Shown: positions 1-6,622, numbered from the stretch's first letter. The stretch is DNA of 18,924 nt from JARIHD01 sp036392795 (GCA_036392795.1 DASVXH010000027.1:1-18924); one strand, 5' to 3'. Numbers and translations: made by a program. Notes: a model not told the origin generated them from the sequence alone.

Positions 1-83
1 AGGTAAAGGCCCGGACTTCCGACGAACCGCAGCTTCTCGACAAAGAAAGTTTAATCAAAATGGTCGCCAAAAAAGATAGCTAA
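1..83 (+). CDS. C-terminal fragment of an unknown protein
   Basis: The window opens inside a reading frame (first full codon at 3) that reads 26 residues, ending in MVAKKDS and a TAA stop at 81-83. The lysine-rich hydrophilic end looks like a natural protein tail, and the greA promoter begins immediately after it. Another frame is also open to 79 but gives an arginine/glutamine-rich peptide that looks less natural. Too little remains to name a family. Confidence 0.5.
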   Translation, partial: VKARTSDEPQLLDKESLIKMVAKKDS

Positions 84-85
84 AT

Positions 86-94
86 TGCTATAAT
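86..94 (+). promoter_or_regulatory. Extended -10 promoter of greA
   Basis: TGCTATAAT is a perfect extended -10 (TGn + TATAAT at 89-94). No good -35 lies 17 bases upstream, as is common when TGn is present. Transcription would start near 101, giving a leader of about 36 nt that carries the Shine-Dalgarno sequence AAGGAG at 129-134. Confidence 0.7.
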
Positions 95-136
95 CGGCTT
101 TAGAAAAGGACATAACCATTTTTACCAGAAGGAGAC

Positions 137-607
137 ATGAAAAACATGAAGAAGCAATTCCATCTGACCCAGCAAGGTGTTGACGAACTTAAAAAAGAGC
201 TCGCCGAGCTAATTGCTCTCCGTTCTGAAATTGCAAACCGCATCAAAACTGCGCGTGAATTTGGTGACCTAAGCGAAAATATGGAATACAGCGCCGCACG
301 TCAGGACCAAGAGCGCAACGAAGCTCGCATTAGCGAGATTGAGCACATCCTAGCCAACGTGCAAGTTATTACTGCTCCCAAAGGTGACAGCAAGGTAAGC
401 CTTGGTTCAACCGTCAAGCTGCGCAGTGACGCTGGGAAGACCAAAGAATTTCAAGTGGTTGGTACCGTCGAAGCTGATCCGTTAAATGGTAAAATTTCCG
501 ACGAATCACCCATTGGCCAGGCGCTACTGGGCAAAAAAGAAGGCGAGCGCATCGAGATCAAGACGCCTGCCGAGACAACTTCATATAGCATCGTCGGAAT
601 TAGCTAA
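137..607 (+). CDS. greA: Transcription elongation factor GreA
   Basis: GreA binds in the secondary channel of RNA polymerase and stimulates cleavage of backtracked RNA. The 156-residue length is normal. Residues 1-80 form the antiparallel coiled-coil domain, with the loop motif GDLSENMEY (43-51) carrying the acidic pair equivalent to E. coli D41/E44 (here D44, E47). The C-terminal FKBP-like domain contains SPIGQALLGKKEG and ends IKTP...YSIVGIS. The start is uncertain: AAGGAG at 129-134 is only 2 nt from ATG 137 but 11 nt from ATG 146, which would give MKKQFHLT, the usual GreA N-terminus. A hairpin terminator follows, so it is probably monocistronic, just ahead of lysS; greA-lysS adjacency is common in other phyla. 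Confidence 0.97.
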   Translation: MKNMKKQFHLTQQGVDELKKELAELIALRSEIANRIKTAREFGDLSENMEYSAARQDQERNEARISEIEHILANVQVITAPKGDSKVSLGSTVKLRSDAGKTKEFQVVGTVEADPLNGKISDESPIGQALLGKKEGERIEIKTPAETTSYSIVGIS

Positions 608-630
608 ACTTACATCCGACCAGGCAAGAC

Positions 631-661
631 AAGAGCTTCGGCAAAAACCGAGGCTCTTTAT
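631..661 (+). terminator. Rho-independent terminator after greA
   Basis: An 11-bp stem pairs 631-641 with 648-658, with one G-U wobble and a CAAAAA loop. It is followed by TTTATCT. The U tract is short, so termination may be partial. It separates greA from the lysS promoter. Confidence 0.65.
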
Positions 662-672
662 CTGTAAAACTG

Positions 673-681
673 TGGTAATAT
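673..681 (+). promoter_or_regulatory. Extended -10 of lysS, near-leaderless
   Basis: TGGTAATAT matches TGnTAnnnT, with the hexamer at 676-681. It ends 9 nt before the lysS ATG at 691, so the predicted 5' leader is about 3 nt. No Shine-Dalgarno sequence precedes the start. Confidence 0.55.
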
Positions 682-690
682 AAGGTCAAT

Positions 691-2211
691 ATGGCAACAT
701 TACAAGAGCTGCGCAGCGAGCGGCTGCGCAAATTAGAAGAGTTGAAAACGCTGGGCATAAACCCTTATCCGGCCCGCTCAGAACGCACGCACTACCTGCG
801 CCAGATAACCGACAACTTTGACTCCCTGGAGGGGCAAGAGGTTAACGTAGTTGGGCGGATTACTAACATCCGTAAATTCGGCAAGATCGCTTTTATCGTG
901 GTGCGTGACAAAAGCGGTTCGCTACAGCTATTCTTGCGCGGTGGCATAGTGCAGGATCTCGATGCGGGCACTAGTCGGTTAGGCATGGATCAGTTGCCAT
1001 TATTGGACGGCGGCGACTTCATCGAAGCCCATGGTAAGGTTATAAAAACTCAGACCGGGGAAATATCTATAGAAGTAACTCGATTGCGCCTACTTAGTAA
1101 ATCGCTGCGGCCACTGCCCGCACACGATGGTTTTACCAATAAAGAAGAACGTCTGCGCCGTCGCTACGTCGATACCAATGCGAACCCCGATGTTTACCAA
1201 CGTTTTATTCGCCGCAGTCATTTTTGGCAGGCAACACGCACTTTCCTGATTGACGAAGGATTTACCGAGATTAACATCCCCGTATTAGAGCTAACTACCG
1301 GTGGTGCCGACGCTAATCCCTTTGTAACGCACATGGACGCTCTGGACCAGGATTTTTACCTGCGCATAAGTCATGAATTGCCACTAAAAAGGCTGCTAGT
1401 TGGTGGTTACGAAAAAGTTTTTGATATCGGTCCGCGTTTCCGTAACGAAAATTATTCTGACGAACACTTGCCTGAGCACGTTGCCATGGAATGGTACTGG
1501 GCTTACGCCGACTGGGAAAAAGGCATGGAGCTAACCGAACGCCTTGTACGCTTTATTGCGGATAAAACCTGGGGCCACCGAACCTTTAAACTGCCCAACG
1601 GGTCAGAGGTGGATTTGGGTCCGGATGGCGAACACTGGCCACGCATCAGTTTTGTGGATGTTATCAAAGAACACTACGGACTGGATGTTTTTACCTGTAC
1701 GCTCGATGAAGTTAAAGAGCAGCTCAAAAAGCACAATGTAGAGGTCGAAAAGCAGGATAACCGTGCTCGTGGCATCGATAAACTTTGGAAAAAAATTCGG
1801 ACGACTATCGAGGGGCCGGCTTTTTTGGTGGATATTCCGACGTTCTTGCAGCCACTGGCTAAGACCCAAGCGGGCAACCCCGAACTAACCGAGCAATTTA
1901 ACTTACTTTTGGGTGGTAGCGAGCTTTGTAAGGCTTATTCCGAGCTCAACGATCCTGTCGACCAGCTGGGTCGCTTTAAAGAGCAGCAGGCAATGCGTGA
2001 CGCTGGCGACGAAGAAGCGCAAATGCTGGATATCGATTACGTCGAGGCTTTGGAGTATGCCATGCCACCGGCCTGCGGTTTTGGTTTTTCTGAACGATTA
2101 TTTTGGTATCTAGAGGGTGTCACTGCCCGGGAAGGTGTTGTGTTTCCGCAGTTGCGCAGGGAAGTTGACGAAGTAACTAAAGGGATTTACCCCGATCTCA
2201 AACTTGGGTAG
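691..2211 (+). CDS. lysS: Lysyl-tRNA synthetase, class II
   Basis: Charges tRNA-Lys with lysine in the cytoplasm. The 506 residues match bacterial class II LysRS. The N-terminal OB-fold anticodon domain spans about 50-140. The catalytic core contains GGADANPFVTH (about 204-214), class II motif 2 at FRNE (250-253) followed by AYADW, and GGSELCKAYSELNDP (about 408-422). Motif 3 reads CGFGFSERLFW (462-472), divergent from the usual GLGIGIDRL pattern although the arginine is kept. The start at 691 is supported by the -10 just upstream and by the absence of an alternative. The next gene begins 4 nt after the TAG stop and carries a KTSC domain, a module known at the C-terminus of some LysRS proteins. 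Confidence 0.96.
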   Translation: MATLQELRSERLRKLEELKTLGINPYPARSERTHYLRQITDNFDSLEGQEVNVVGRITNIRKFGKIAFIVVRDKSGSLQLFLRGGIVQDLDAGTSRLGMDQLPLLDGGDFIEAHGKVIKTQTGEISIEVTRLRLLSKSLRPLPAHDGFTNKEERLRRRYVDTNANPDVYQRFIRRSHFWQATRTFLIDEGFTEINIPVLELTTGGADANPFVTHMDALDQDFYLRISHELPLKRLLVGGYEKVFDIGPRFRNENYSDEHLPEHVAMEWYWAYADWEKGMELTERLVRFIADKTWGHRTFKLPNGSEVDLGPDGEHWPRISFVDVIKEHYGLDVFTCTLDEVKEQLKKHNVEVEKQDNRARGIDKLWKKIRTTIEGPAFLVDIPTFLQPLAKTQAGNPELTEQFNLLLGGSELCKAYSELNDPVDQLGRFKEQQAMRDAGDEEAQMLDIDYVEALEYAMPPACGFGFSERLFWYLEGVTAREGVVFPQLRREVDEVTKGIYPDLKLG

Positions 2212-2215
2212 ATTC

Positions 2216-3013
2216 ATGCTGCGCATCCCCGTCGATTCATCTGACGTTATTTCAATCGGTTACGATACTGCCGATCGCCTATTGGAAGTCGAGTTTCACG
2301 GCGGCCGAGTTTATCGCTATCGAAACGTCGAGCCCGAAATACACGCTCAGTTCATGAAGGCCGATTCTCATGGTCAATTTCTGTTTTCTTATATAAATGG
2401 CCATTACCGGTACGAAAAAGTCGCCGAAGGCACGAACACCACAAAGGCTGACAAAATAGCTTTTGTAACGGGTAGTGCCGTCAAGGCACGTGAATTTGCC
2501 AAAGCGTGCGAAGTTTACGGCGTTGAAGTCGAGCACATTGAACTGCCCATTGACGAAATTCAGTCAGACGACGCCGAAGATATAGCGGTCAAAAAGGCAA
2601 AGTACGCCTACGCTACCGCTAAACGCCCTCTTATTGTCAACGATTCGTATTGGAATATTTTAGCACTGCGTGGTTTCCCTGGTGCTTATATGAGCTCGGT
2701 TGCCCAATGGTTGAGGGCAGAGGATTTTCTGAGGCTAATGGAGGGTAAGAGTGACCGCACTATTATTTTGACGGACACGGTTGTGTACTATGACGGTAAG
2801 CGTGCCAAGGCTTTCAGTAAAGACTATGCCGGTACTCTTATTTCCGAGCCACGAGGGGAAGGGCTGTCGATTAACCAGATAACCATGATGGAGGGTCAAT
2901 CAGGTACGATTGCTGAAGCTTCTGTGGCTGGTGAACGTAGTCTGCAGTCACAAAACGATGTTTTTCATGATATGGCCAAGTGGCTGCGTTTACAGAAGCG
3001 CCTTGGCAAATAG
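2216..3013 (+). CDS. KTSC domain fused to a Ham1/ITPase-like NTP pyrophosphatase
   Basis: The ATG at 2216 gives 265 residues; a TTG at 2204 would overlap lysS and add four. Residues 1-65 (RIPVDSSDVISIGYD, then VYRYRNVE) look like the KTSC domain, a short module found alone or at the C-terminus of lysyl-tRNA synthetases. Residues 80-262 resemble the Ham1/RdgB family, which hydrolyses non-canonical purine NTPs such as ITP and XTP: FVTGSAVK (83-90), EIQSDDAEDIA, VNDSYW (141-146), ALRGFPGAY and a C-terminal AEAS. Two family signatures are altered: TGNxxK has Ser for Asn, and the usual DSGL is DSYW, so substrate or activity may differ. It sits 4 nt after lysS with no own promoter visible, implying co-translation. 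The domain calls are family resemblance by eye. Confidence 0.8.
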   Translation: MLRIPVDSSDVISIGYDTADRLLEVEFHGGRVYRYRNVEPEIHAQFMKADSHGQFLFSYINGHYRYEKVAEGTNTTKADKIAFVTGSAVKAREFAKACEVYGVEVEHIELPIDEIQSDDAEDIAVKKAKYAYATAKRPLIVNDSYWNILALRGFPGAYMSSVAQWLRAEDFLRLMEGKSDRTIILTDTVVYYDGKRAKAFSKDYAGTLISEPRGEGLSINQITMMEGQSGTIAEASVAGERSLQSQNDVFHDMAKWLRLQKRLGK

Positions 3014-3023
3014 TCCTAAATCA

Positions 3024-3100
3024 AGAAGCAACCGGCAATTATAAAAATATACCCACCTCGCTACCTATGCGGCACAAACTAGTAACGGTGGGTTGCTTCT
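3024..3100. repeat. 10-bp perfect inverted repeat between convergent genes
   Basis: AGAAGCAACC at 3024-3033 is the exact reverse complement of 3091-3100, separated by 57 nt. The right arm lies in the end of the minus-strand gene. It flanks the shorter terminator-like hairpin at 3051-3093 and could form an outer stem in either transcript. Confidence 0.5.
3042..3093 (-). terminator. Possible terminator of the minus-strand gene at 3079-3687
   Basis: On the minus strand a 7-bp stem (3087-3093 with 3051-3057) is followed by A-TATTTTTA. The loop is long (29 nt), so this is weaker than the other terminators. The stem begins inside the last codons of the gene. Confidence 0.35.
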
Positions 3101-3687
3101 GGTTGCATGCTGGGCTTAATGACTAATCCCGAAAGAGTAATTTCTTCGTGTGCCGGCAGATTTGCGACCATGTCTTTAAGTGTATAGAGTAGGGGGTCGT
3201 CGCCCGTACACTTGACATGGGCGAGAGTAATGTCCCATGGCCTCTCCCATGGTTCCTTGCCGTCGGACTCTGCCAGTGCCTCGCTGATACCCAAGCGGAC
3301 ACCACGTTGCTCTTCACTTATCTGTACTAAAGATTCCTTATGGGGCTGGGCTACAATAAACCGATGGCCGTGCCGCGTAGGTTTGGTAAGCGAATAGCTG
3401 ACGCTAATGATTTGCGCATTGGTTAGATTGGGTTGCTCGTCGTAGATACATTCCATGGCTGTCTGTAGCGACATATCGGCCGCAAATACATCACCACGAT
3501 ACCACTGACGAGGAACAAAATTGATGGCGGGACAACGTTTTGGATCGTCCGGATGGCGTAGGGTAATTGCAGTACTGCTTGCATAATGCGATAGTCGTCC
3601 TAGTATTCGCAGCGCGTCGGTCTGCTCAACAGGACGATAAATATCAAGACCGTGCTCGATCAGAGCACCGTTTAGATTTTGTAGCAT
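3079..3687 (-). CDS. Unknown protein; C-terminus weakly 2H-phosphoesterase-like
   Basis: A 202-residue soluble protein, no signal peptide or membrane segment. I do not recognise the family with confidence. Its last 50 residues, WDITLAHVK...LKDMVANLPAHEEITLSGLVIKPS, resemble the second half of LigT/2'-5' RNA ligase-type 2H phosphoesterases (HxTLAxxK, then a beta strand). However, the expected histidine is Asp and I cannot find a convincing first HxT motif, so catalytic function is doubtful. The ATG at 3687 is preferred over an in-frame TTG at 3690, because a TAnnnT hexamer lies exactly 7-12 nt upstream. It is convergent with the KTSC-Ham1 gene and divergent from the YdjM-family gene, so it is an independent unit. 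Confidence 0.75.
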   Translation of the reverse strand: MLQNLNGALIEHGLDIYRPVEQTDALRILGRLSHYASSTAITLRHPDDPKRCPAINFVPRQWYRGDVFAADMSLQTAMECIYDEQPNLTNAQIISVSYSLTKPTRHGHRFIVAQPHKESLVQISEEQRGVRLGISEALAESDGKEPWERPWDITLAHVKCTGDDPLLYTLKDMVANLPAHEEITLSGLVIKPSMQPEATHRY

Positions 3688-3693
3688 CAAATA

Positions 3694-3699
3694 AGCTTA
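3694..3699 (-). promoter_or_regulatory. Possible leaderless -10 of the 3079-3687 gene
   Basis: TAAGCT on the minus strand sits at -12 to -7 relative to the A of the ATG at 3687, the same spacing as at other genes here. The hexamer itself is weak; TACGCT partly overlaps it five bases upstream. Confidence 0.3.
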
Positions 3700-3740
3700 G
3701 CGTATTTTCAGAAAACTGCAAATAAAAAAACCATAAGGAG

Positions 3741-3746
3741 TACAAT
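3741..3746 (+). promoter_or_regulatory. Leaderless -10 of the YdjM-family gene
   Basis: TACAAT ends 6 nt before the ATG at 3753, so the predicted start of transcription is the A of the start codon. An AAGGAG at 3735-3740 lies upstream of this predicted start and too far from the ATG to serve as a ribosome site. Confidence 0.5.
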
Positions 3747-3752
3747 AGGGAC

Positions 3753-4265
3753 ATGGCAAACTGGAAAGGGCACGTGGTTGGCGGCGTGGCGCTCGGCGCT
3801 GGCTATGCGGCTGCAATGACCGTCGTCCCCATAGAGCGATTCGCTGAAATGGCGGGCTTATTGCACGACTGGCAGGCATTGGCGGCAGTATTAGTGGTTA
3901 GTACTCTGTTTGCATTATTCCCGGATGTAGACACAAATTCCAAAGGTCAAAACATTTTCTTTGGTTTGGCATTGGCGACCGACATTGCTCTTATTTGGAG
4001 TGGCAACATCCAAGCAGCGGCGTATTTGGGGTTGATCGCAATGTTGCCAGTGGTAGGCAAACACCGTGGCTGGACACACAGCAAATTAGCGATGCTGGCG
4101 GTGCCGCTGCCAATTCTTGTAGTGCCGTATTTATACAATGATAATATCTTGCCGATTTCGATTGTCTATTATGGGGCGGCGGTAGTGGGGTATTTTAGTC
4201 ACCTATTGCTCGATGGTCTGATTTTTAAATGGTTTCGCATAAAAACCCGCATCTTCGCTGATTAA
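3753..4265 (+). CDS. YdjM-family (DUF457) membrane-bound metal-dependent hydrolase
   Basis: 170 residues with several hydrophobic segments (about 8-27, 41-57, 67-101, 112-128, 131-155), so an integral membrane protein. Conserved polar motifs match the YdjM/DUF457 family: GH near the N-terminus (H7), FPDVDTNSKGQ (56-66), HRGWTHS (104-110) and SHLLLDG (149-155). These His/Asp residues probably form a metal site at the membrane face. Family members are called putative LexA-binding, inner-membrane-associated hydrolases; the substrate is not established. It has its own promoter and is followed by an independent small gene. Confidence 0.88.
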   Translation: MANWKGHVVGGVALGAGYAAAMTVVPIERFAEMAGLLHDWQALAAVLVVSTLFALFPDVDTNSKGQNIFFGLALATDIALIWSGNIQAAAYLGLIAMLPVVGKHRGWTHSKLAMLAVPLPILVVPYLYNDNILPISIVYYGAAVVGYFSHLLLDGLIFKWFRIKTRIFAD

Positions 4266-4304
4266 GCTTTGTTAAACTGAATTGCAGCTGAGCCGTGAGT
4301 GTAG

Positions 4305-4310
4305 TAGGCT
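4305..4310 (+). promoter_or_regulatory. Possible leaderless -10 of the 4317-4946 gene
   Basis: TAGGCT ends 6 nt before ATG 4317, the leaderless spacing. A better extended -10, TGTTAAACT at 4270-4278, lies further up and would give a leader of about 32 nt with no clear Shine-Dalgarno sequence. Both may be used. Confidence 0.3.
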
Positions 4311-4316
4311 TTCCCC

Positions 4317-4946
4317 ATGGGTCACTACAATTATTACACCCAACCACCGCTGTGGCTCGACCGCGTTCAAGGTGCCGTATCTAGACGCAGCAACGGTGAA
4401 TATACACCAGGACTTGATCCGGGTGATCCTGCCGGGCGATTACTTTTGCACCAGTTTGTTCTGTCGCCCGATAACCAGGTACTCGAAGGAGAAAATGCAC
4501 CGCGGGATCTGATAGAGCTGGCCGAGACGCATTTTGACATGTTAAAACAACAAGGAATTCGTGTGCCGCAAGGACGCGAATACTTTATCGATCAGCCTCA
4601 ACATCGTATGTATTCGCGACTGGTTTCGCGTTCGGCATCTGTAGATGGTATGCGTCTCGATGTGACTACTGAGTGGGGCAGACCTGTAGAATTGGACGTT
4701 GCAATCGATAATGCCGCTGAAGCCTTTGAAGACTATTATAAAAAGATCGAAGCCGATGGTTTGAAGTGGATGCTGGCTAGTGGAGTCATGAGTCTGGGAC
4801 GATTATCGTTTGGCAAGACGGTGTATATGACCAAGCCGCAGCTGTATCTGAGGGATCTCACACCCTGCCTTACGAACGTTACGCCCGAAAGGTTGAGTCA
4901 TGCTAAAAAAAGGGCCAAAACTTTGAATCACCCACGGCCCTCTTAG
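4317..4946 (+). CDS. Unknown conserved-looking cytoplasmic protein
   Basis: A 209-residue soluble protein I do not recognise. It has an N-terminal aromatic patch (GHYNYYTQPPLWLDR), a proline/glycine-rich stretch near 30-40, a probable alpha/beta middle and a very basic tail (HAKKRAKTLNHPRPS). There is no signal peptide, no membrane segment and a single cysteine near the C-terminus. The start at 4317 fits a -10 just upstream; an earlier ATG at 4282 is in another frame. Its TAG stop overlaps the TAA stop of the opposite-strand LmbE-like gene, and its last codons contain that gene's terminator. Existence as a gene is likely from length and position; function unknown. Confidence 0.7.
   Translation: MGHYNYYTQPPLWLDRVQGAVSRRSNGEYTPGLDPGDPAGRLLLHQFVLSPDNQVLEGENAPRDLIELAETHFDMLKQQGIRVPQGREYFIDQPQHRMYSRLVSRSASVDGMRLDVTTEWGRPVELDVAIDNAAEAFEDYYKKIEADGLKWMLASGVMSLGRLSFGKTVYMTKPQLYLRDLTPCLTNVTPERLSHAKKRAKTLNHPRPS
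4905..4941 (-). terminator. Terminator of the LmbE-like gene, inside the opposite gene
   Basis: On the minus strand AGGGCC (4936-4941) pairs with GGCCCT (4911-4916) around a 19-nt loop, followed by a run of seven T (4905-4911 complement). The whole element lies in the last codons of the plus-strand gene ending at 4946. Confidence 0.6.
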
Positions 4947-5674
4947 TCTATATTGATTCGCACAAAGGACTCTGCATAGTCCATGTTTTGATTTTTTGCG
5001 CAGACTGATGCCATGCTTTCAACAAAAGATCGACACTTGCCGATATCCGGAAATTGGCTGGTGTGTTGGTGTAGCGCCTGAACTTTTTTATCAATCGTTT
5101 TCGTGATATCCACCACAAAGTTAGGTGTGTTGGTATTGATAAGGAGAGCGGTCTTTACGGCGTGCGGTTCTAAGCCCTCGTTGTTTAGTAGCTCTGGAAA
5201 GCTTAGGTGATCGCGGGCCAGGGGATATATGGCATCTAGGGCGGCCTGGCCACAGGCACGGTGGTCGGTGTGATTAATAAGATTCAGCTCGGCGCAGTAA
5301 ATCATGGTCGGGTCCCAGGTAATGACTGTATCTGGCTGGATCCTGCGGATAATGCGCACGATGTCGCGTTTGACATCTGGGGAGTTGATAAGCTCACCAT
5401 CGCTATAGTCGCCGTAGAAAACCTCCTTGACGCCTATAAGATCGGCGGCGTTCTTCTGTTCGGTTTGCCTGGTGCTGGTCAGTTCCGCGGATTGGGCTGA
5501 GCGGTCCGCACTGCCTTTGTCCCCGTTCGTGAGCACCAAATAATAAACAGCTGCTCCCTGATCTATCCATTGAAGTAGGCTGCCAGCGGCCCAGCCTTCC
5601 ATATCATCTGGATGAGCACTGATACACAAAATGGTTTTGGGCTCAAAATATGTGTGAGTTGAAGTTTCCTGCAT
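4943..5674 (-). CDS. PIG-L/LmbE-family zinc-dependent deacetylase
   Basis: 243 residues. The family motif AHPDDMEG (20-27) supplies metal and catalytic residues (H21, D23, D24), and HTDHR (135-139) supplies the last histidine of the zinc site. This pattern is shared by N-acetylglucosaminyl-phosphatidylinositol deacetylase, MshB and BshB, which remove acetyl groups from N-acetylglucosamine conjugates. The actual substrate here cannot be told; mycothiol, bacillithiol or a cell-surface sugar are the usual choices, and no thiol-pathway neighbour is present. No signal peptide, so cytoplasmic. The ATG at 5674 lies 7 nt after a TATAGT -10, so the mRNA is probably leaderless. It overlaps the convergent gene by 4 nt. 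Confidence 0.9.
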   Translation of the reverse strand: MQETSTHTYFEPKTILCISAHPDDMEGWAAGSLLQWIDQGAAVYYLVLTNGDKGSADRSAQSAELTSTRQTEQKNAADLIGVKEVFYGDYSDGELINSPDVKRDIVRIIRRIQPDTVITWDPTMIYCAELNLINHTDHRACGQAALDAIYPLARDHLSFPELLNNEGLEPHAVKTALLINTNTPNFVVDITKTIDKKVQALHQHTSQFPDIGKCRSFVESMASVCAKNQNMDYAESFVRINID

Positions 5675-5681
5675 ACAGAAA

Positions 5682-5687
5682 ACTATA
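5682..5687 (-). promoter_or_regulatory. Leaderless -10 of the LmbE-like gene
   Basis: TATAGT on the minus strand ends 7 nt before ATG 5674, giving a predicted leader of about 1 nt. It directly follows the T tract of the upstream gene's terminator. Confidence 0.55.
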
Positions 5688-5691
5688 CAAT

Positions 5692-5733
5692 AAAAAAGAA
5701 GTCCGGGCGATTTTAGTTGTCCGGACTTCTTTT
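5692..5733 (-). terminator. Strong terminator of the LPXTG gene (bidirectional form)
   Basis: A 13-bp perfect stem pairs 5694-5706 with 5721-5733 around a 14-nt loop. On the minus strand it runs into six T; on the plus strand four T lie in the stem end. It ends the LPXTG transcript and insulates the LmbE-like gene. Confidence 0.9.
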
Positions 5734-5744
5734 AAAATAGTCTG

Positions 5745-6455
5745 TTATTTATGATTCTTGCGGCGCTTAACAACCAGCATGCGGCCGGCATAAGCGGCGC
5801 CACCGGAGGTGACAGCCAGCAAGGGTGCGATTACGTCAGATGCACCGGTTTGAGGTAATGCTTCAGGAGTGGGAGCGGGGGTTTCGACTTTGGGAGTCTC
5901 GACTTTTGGCTCTTCCTTTTTTGGTGGCTCGACGGGCTTGGGCTCCTCTTTCTTAGGAACGCTAAGCTTGGTTAGGGCTACGTCACAACCACTTTGAGGG
6001 TTGTCTTTAATCGAGCTGTCGCCGGTAAAGCAGGCTTTGTTTTCGATAACATCGCCATCCTTTTCCGAAACGACTTTAACCAAGTATTCTTTGGTGACCT
6101 TGGCGCCGGGCTTGATAACACCGAGGTCTTCGGCGATGGTGCGCTTAGCGGGGTCGCTTACAAGTTGTACGCCAGCAGGTAGTGCGTCGGTCAGTTTAGT
6201 AAAGTGCATCTCGTTTTGGGTGCTGTTGCTGCCAGTATTACTAACTTCGATAACATATTTCAAAATATCACCCGGCTTGGCCGCCAGGGCGGTCCCGGTT
6301 GTGTTGGCATCGGCAAGGGCAGCGCCACTGGTCTGATTCTGAACCGACTTCTTGATAACACCTTTAGGGTGCCATGCAAGTGCTGGAGTGGTGATAGCGC
6401 CAGCGGCAATAACACCGGTTAGACTGGCTAAGGCCAGAATTTTAGTAACTTTCAT
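5745..6455 (-). CDS. Secreted LPXTG-anchored surface protein with DUF11-like domain
   Basis: A 236-residue Sec substrate. A signal peptide occupies 1-27 (KxxK start, hydrophobic core, cleavage after ALA). Residues about 45-165 form a beta-rich domain with GDILKYVIEVSNTG and LTDALPAGV, typical of DUF11-type surface repeats. Two cysteines (142, 157) could form a disulfide. Residues 166-198 are a Pro/Lys/Glu wall-spanning linker. The sorting signal is LPQTG (200-204), a hydrophobic stretch and the basic tail KRRKNHK, so a sortase should anchor it to peptidoglycan; no sortase gene lies in this window. The strongest -35/-10 promoter here, a strong Shine-Dalgarno sequence (GGAAGGAG, 9 nt before ATG), a 5' hairpin and a strong terminator suggest high expression. 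Its partner or adhesion target is unknown. Confidence 0.92.
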   Translation of the reverse strand: MKVTKILALASLTGVIAAGAITTPALAWHPKGVIKKSVQNQTSGAALADANTTGTALAAKPGDILKYVIEVSNTGSNSTQNEMHFTKLTDALPAGVQLVSDPAKRTIAEDLGVIKPGAKVTKEYLVKVVSEKDGDVIENKACFTGDSSIKDNPQSGCDVALTKLSVPKKEEPKPVEPPKKEEPKVETPKVETPAPTPEALPQTGASDVIAPLLAVTSGGAAYAGRMLVVKRRKNHK

Positions 6456-6488
6456 ACCTCATAACTCCTTCCATTTCATCCGAAGTCG

Positions 6489-6510
6489 TCTCTTTAGGCT
6501 CCGAAAGAGA
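6489..6510 (-). promoter_or_regulatory. 5' leader hairpin of the LPXTG mRNA
   Basis: A 7-bp stem (6504-6510 with 6489-6495) around an 8-nt loop lies close to the predicted 5' end of the transcript (about 6514). Such hairpins can protect mRNA from decay; that role is inferred. Confidence 0.5.
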
Positions 6511-6520
6511 TATAACGGAC

Positions 6521-6549
6521 AGTATACCGCTTTTTGGTATATTAGTCAA
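6521..6549 (-). promoter_or_regulatory. Sigma-70-type promoter of the LPXTG gene
   Basis: On the minus strand, TTGACT (6544-6549) and TATACT (6521-6526) are separated by exactly 17 nt. This is the only clear consensus -35/-10 pair in the window and predicts a leader of about 58 nt. Confidence 0.85.
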
Positions 6550-6613
6550 TATTCTAAGCATAAAAGCAATCGGTGGTGACGACAAAAATTTAATCTTTTA
6601 GGCCTACCAAGCC

Positions 6614-6622
6614 TGCTATACT
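6614..6622 (+). promoter_or_regulatory. Extended -10 promoter of the DUF427 gene
   Basis: TGCTATACT matches TGnTATAAT. Transcription would start near 6629, leaving a leader of about 19 nt with GAGAGG (6635-6640) at good spacing to ATG 6648. Confidence 0.65.

Noticed and set aside
2..79. Second open frame at the left edge
   Set aside because: It gives an Arg/Gln-rich peptide and stops two bases earlier; the frame ending at 83 looks more like a real C-terminus.
2204..2215. TTG start for the KTSC-Ham1 gene overlapping lysS
   Set aside because: The KTSC domain begins at the ATG 2216; the four extra residues add nothing recognisable.
3014..3078. tRNA or small RNA in the gap between convergent genes
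   Set aside because: No cloverleaf or T-loop sequence is present; the pairing seen fits terminator-like inverted repeats better.
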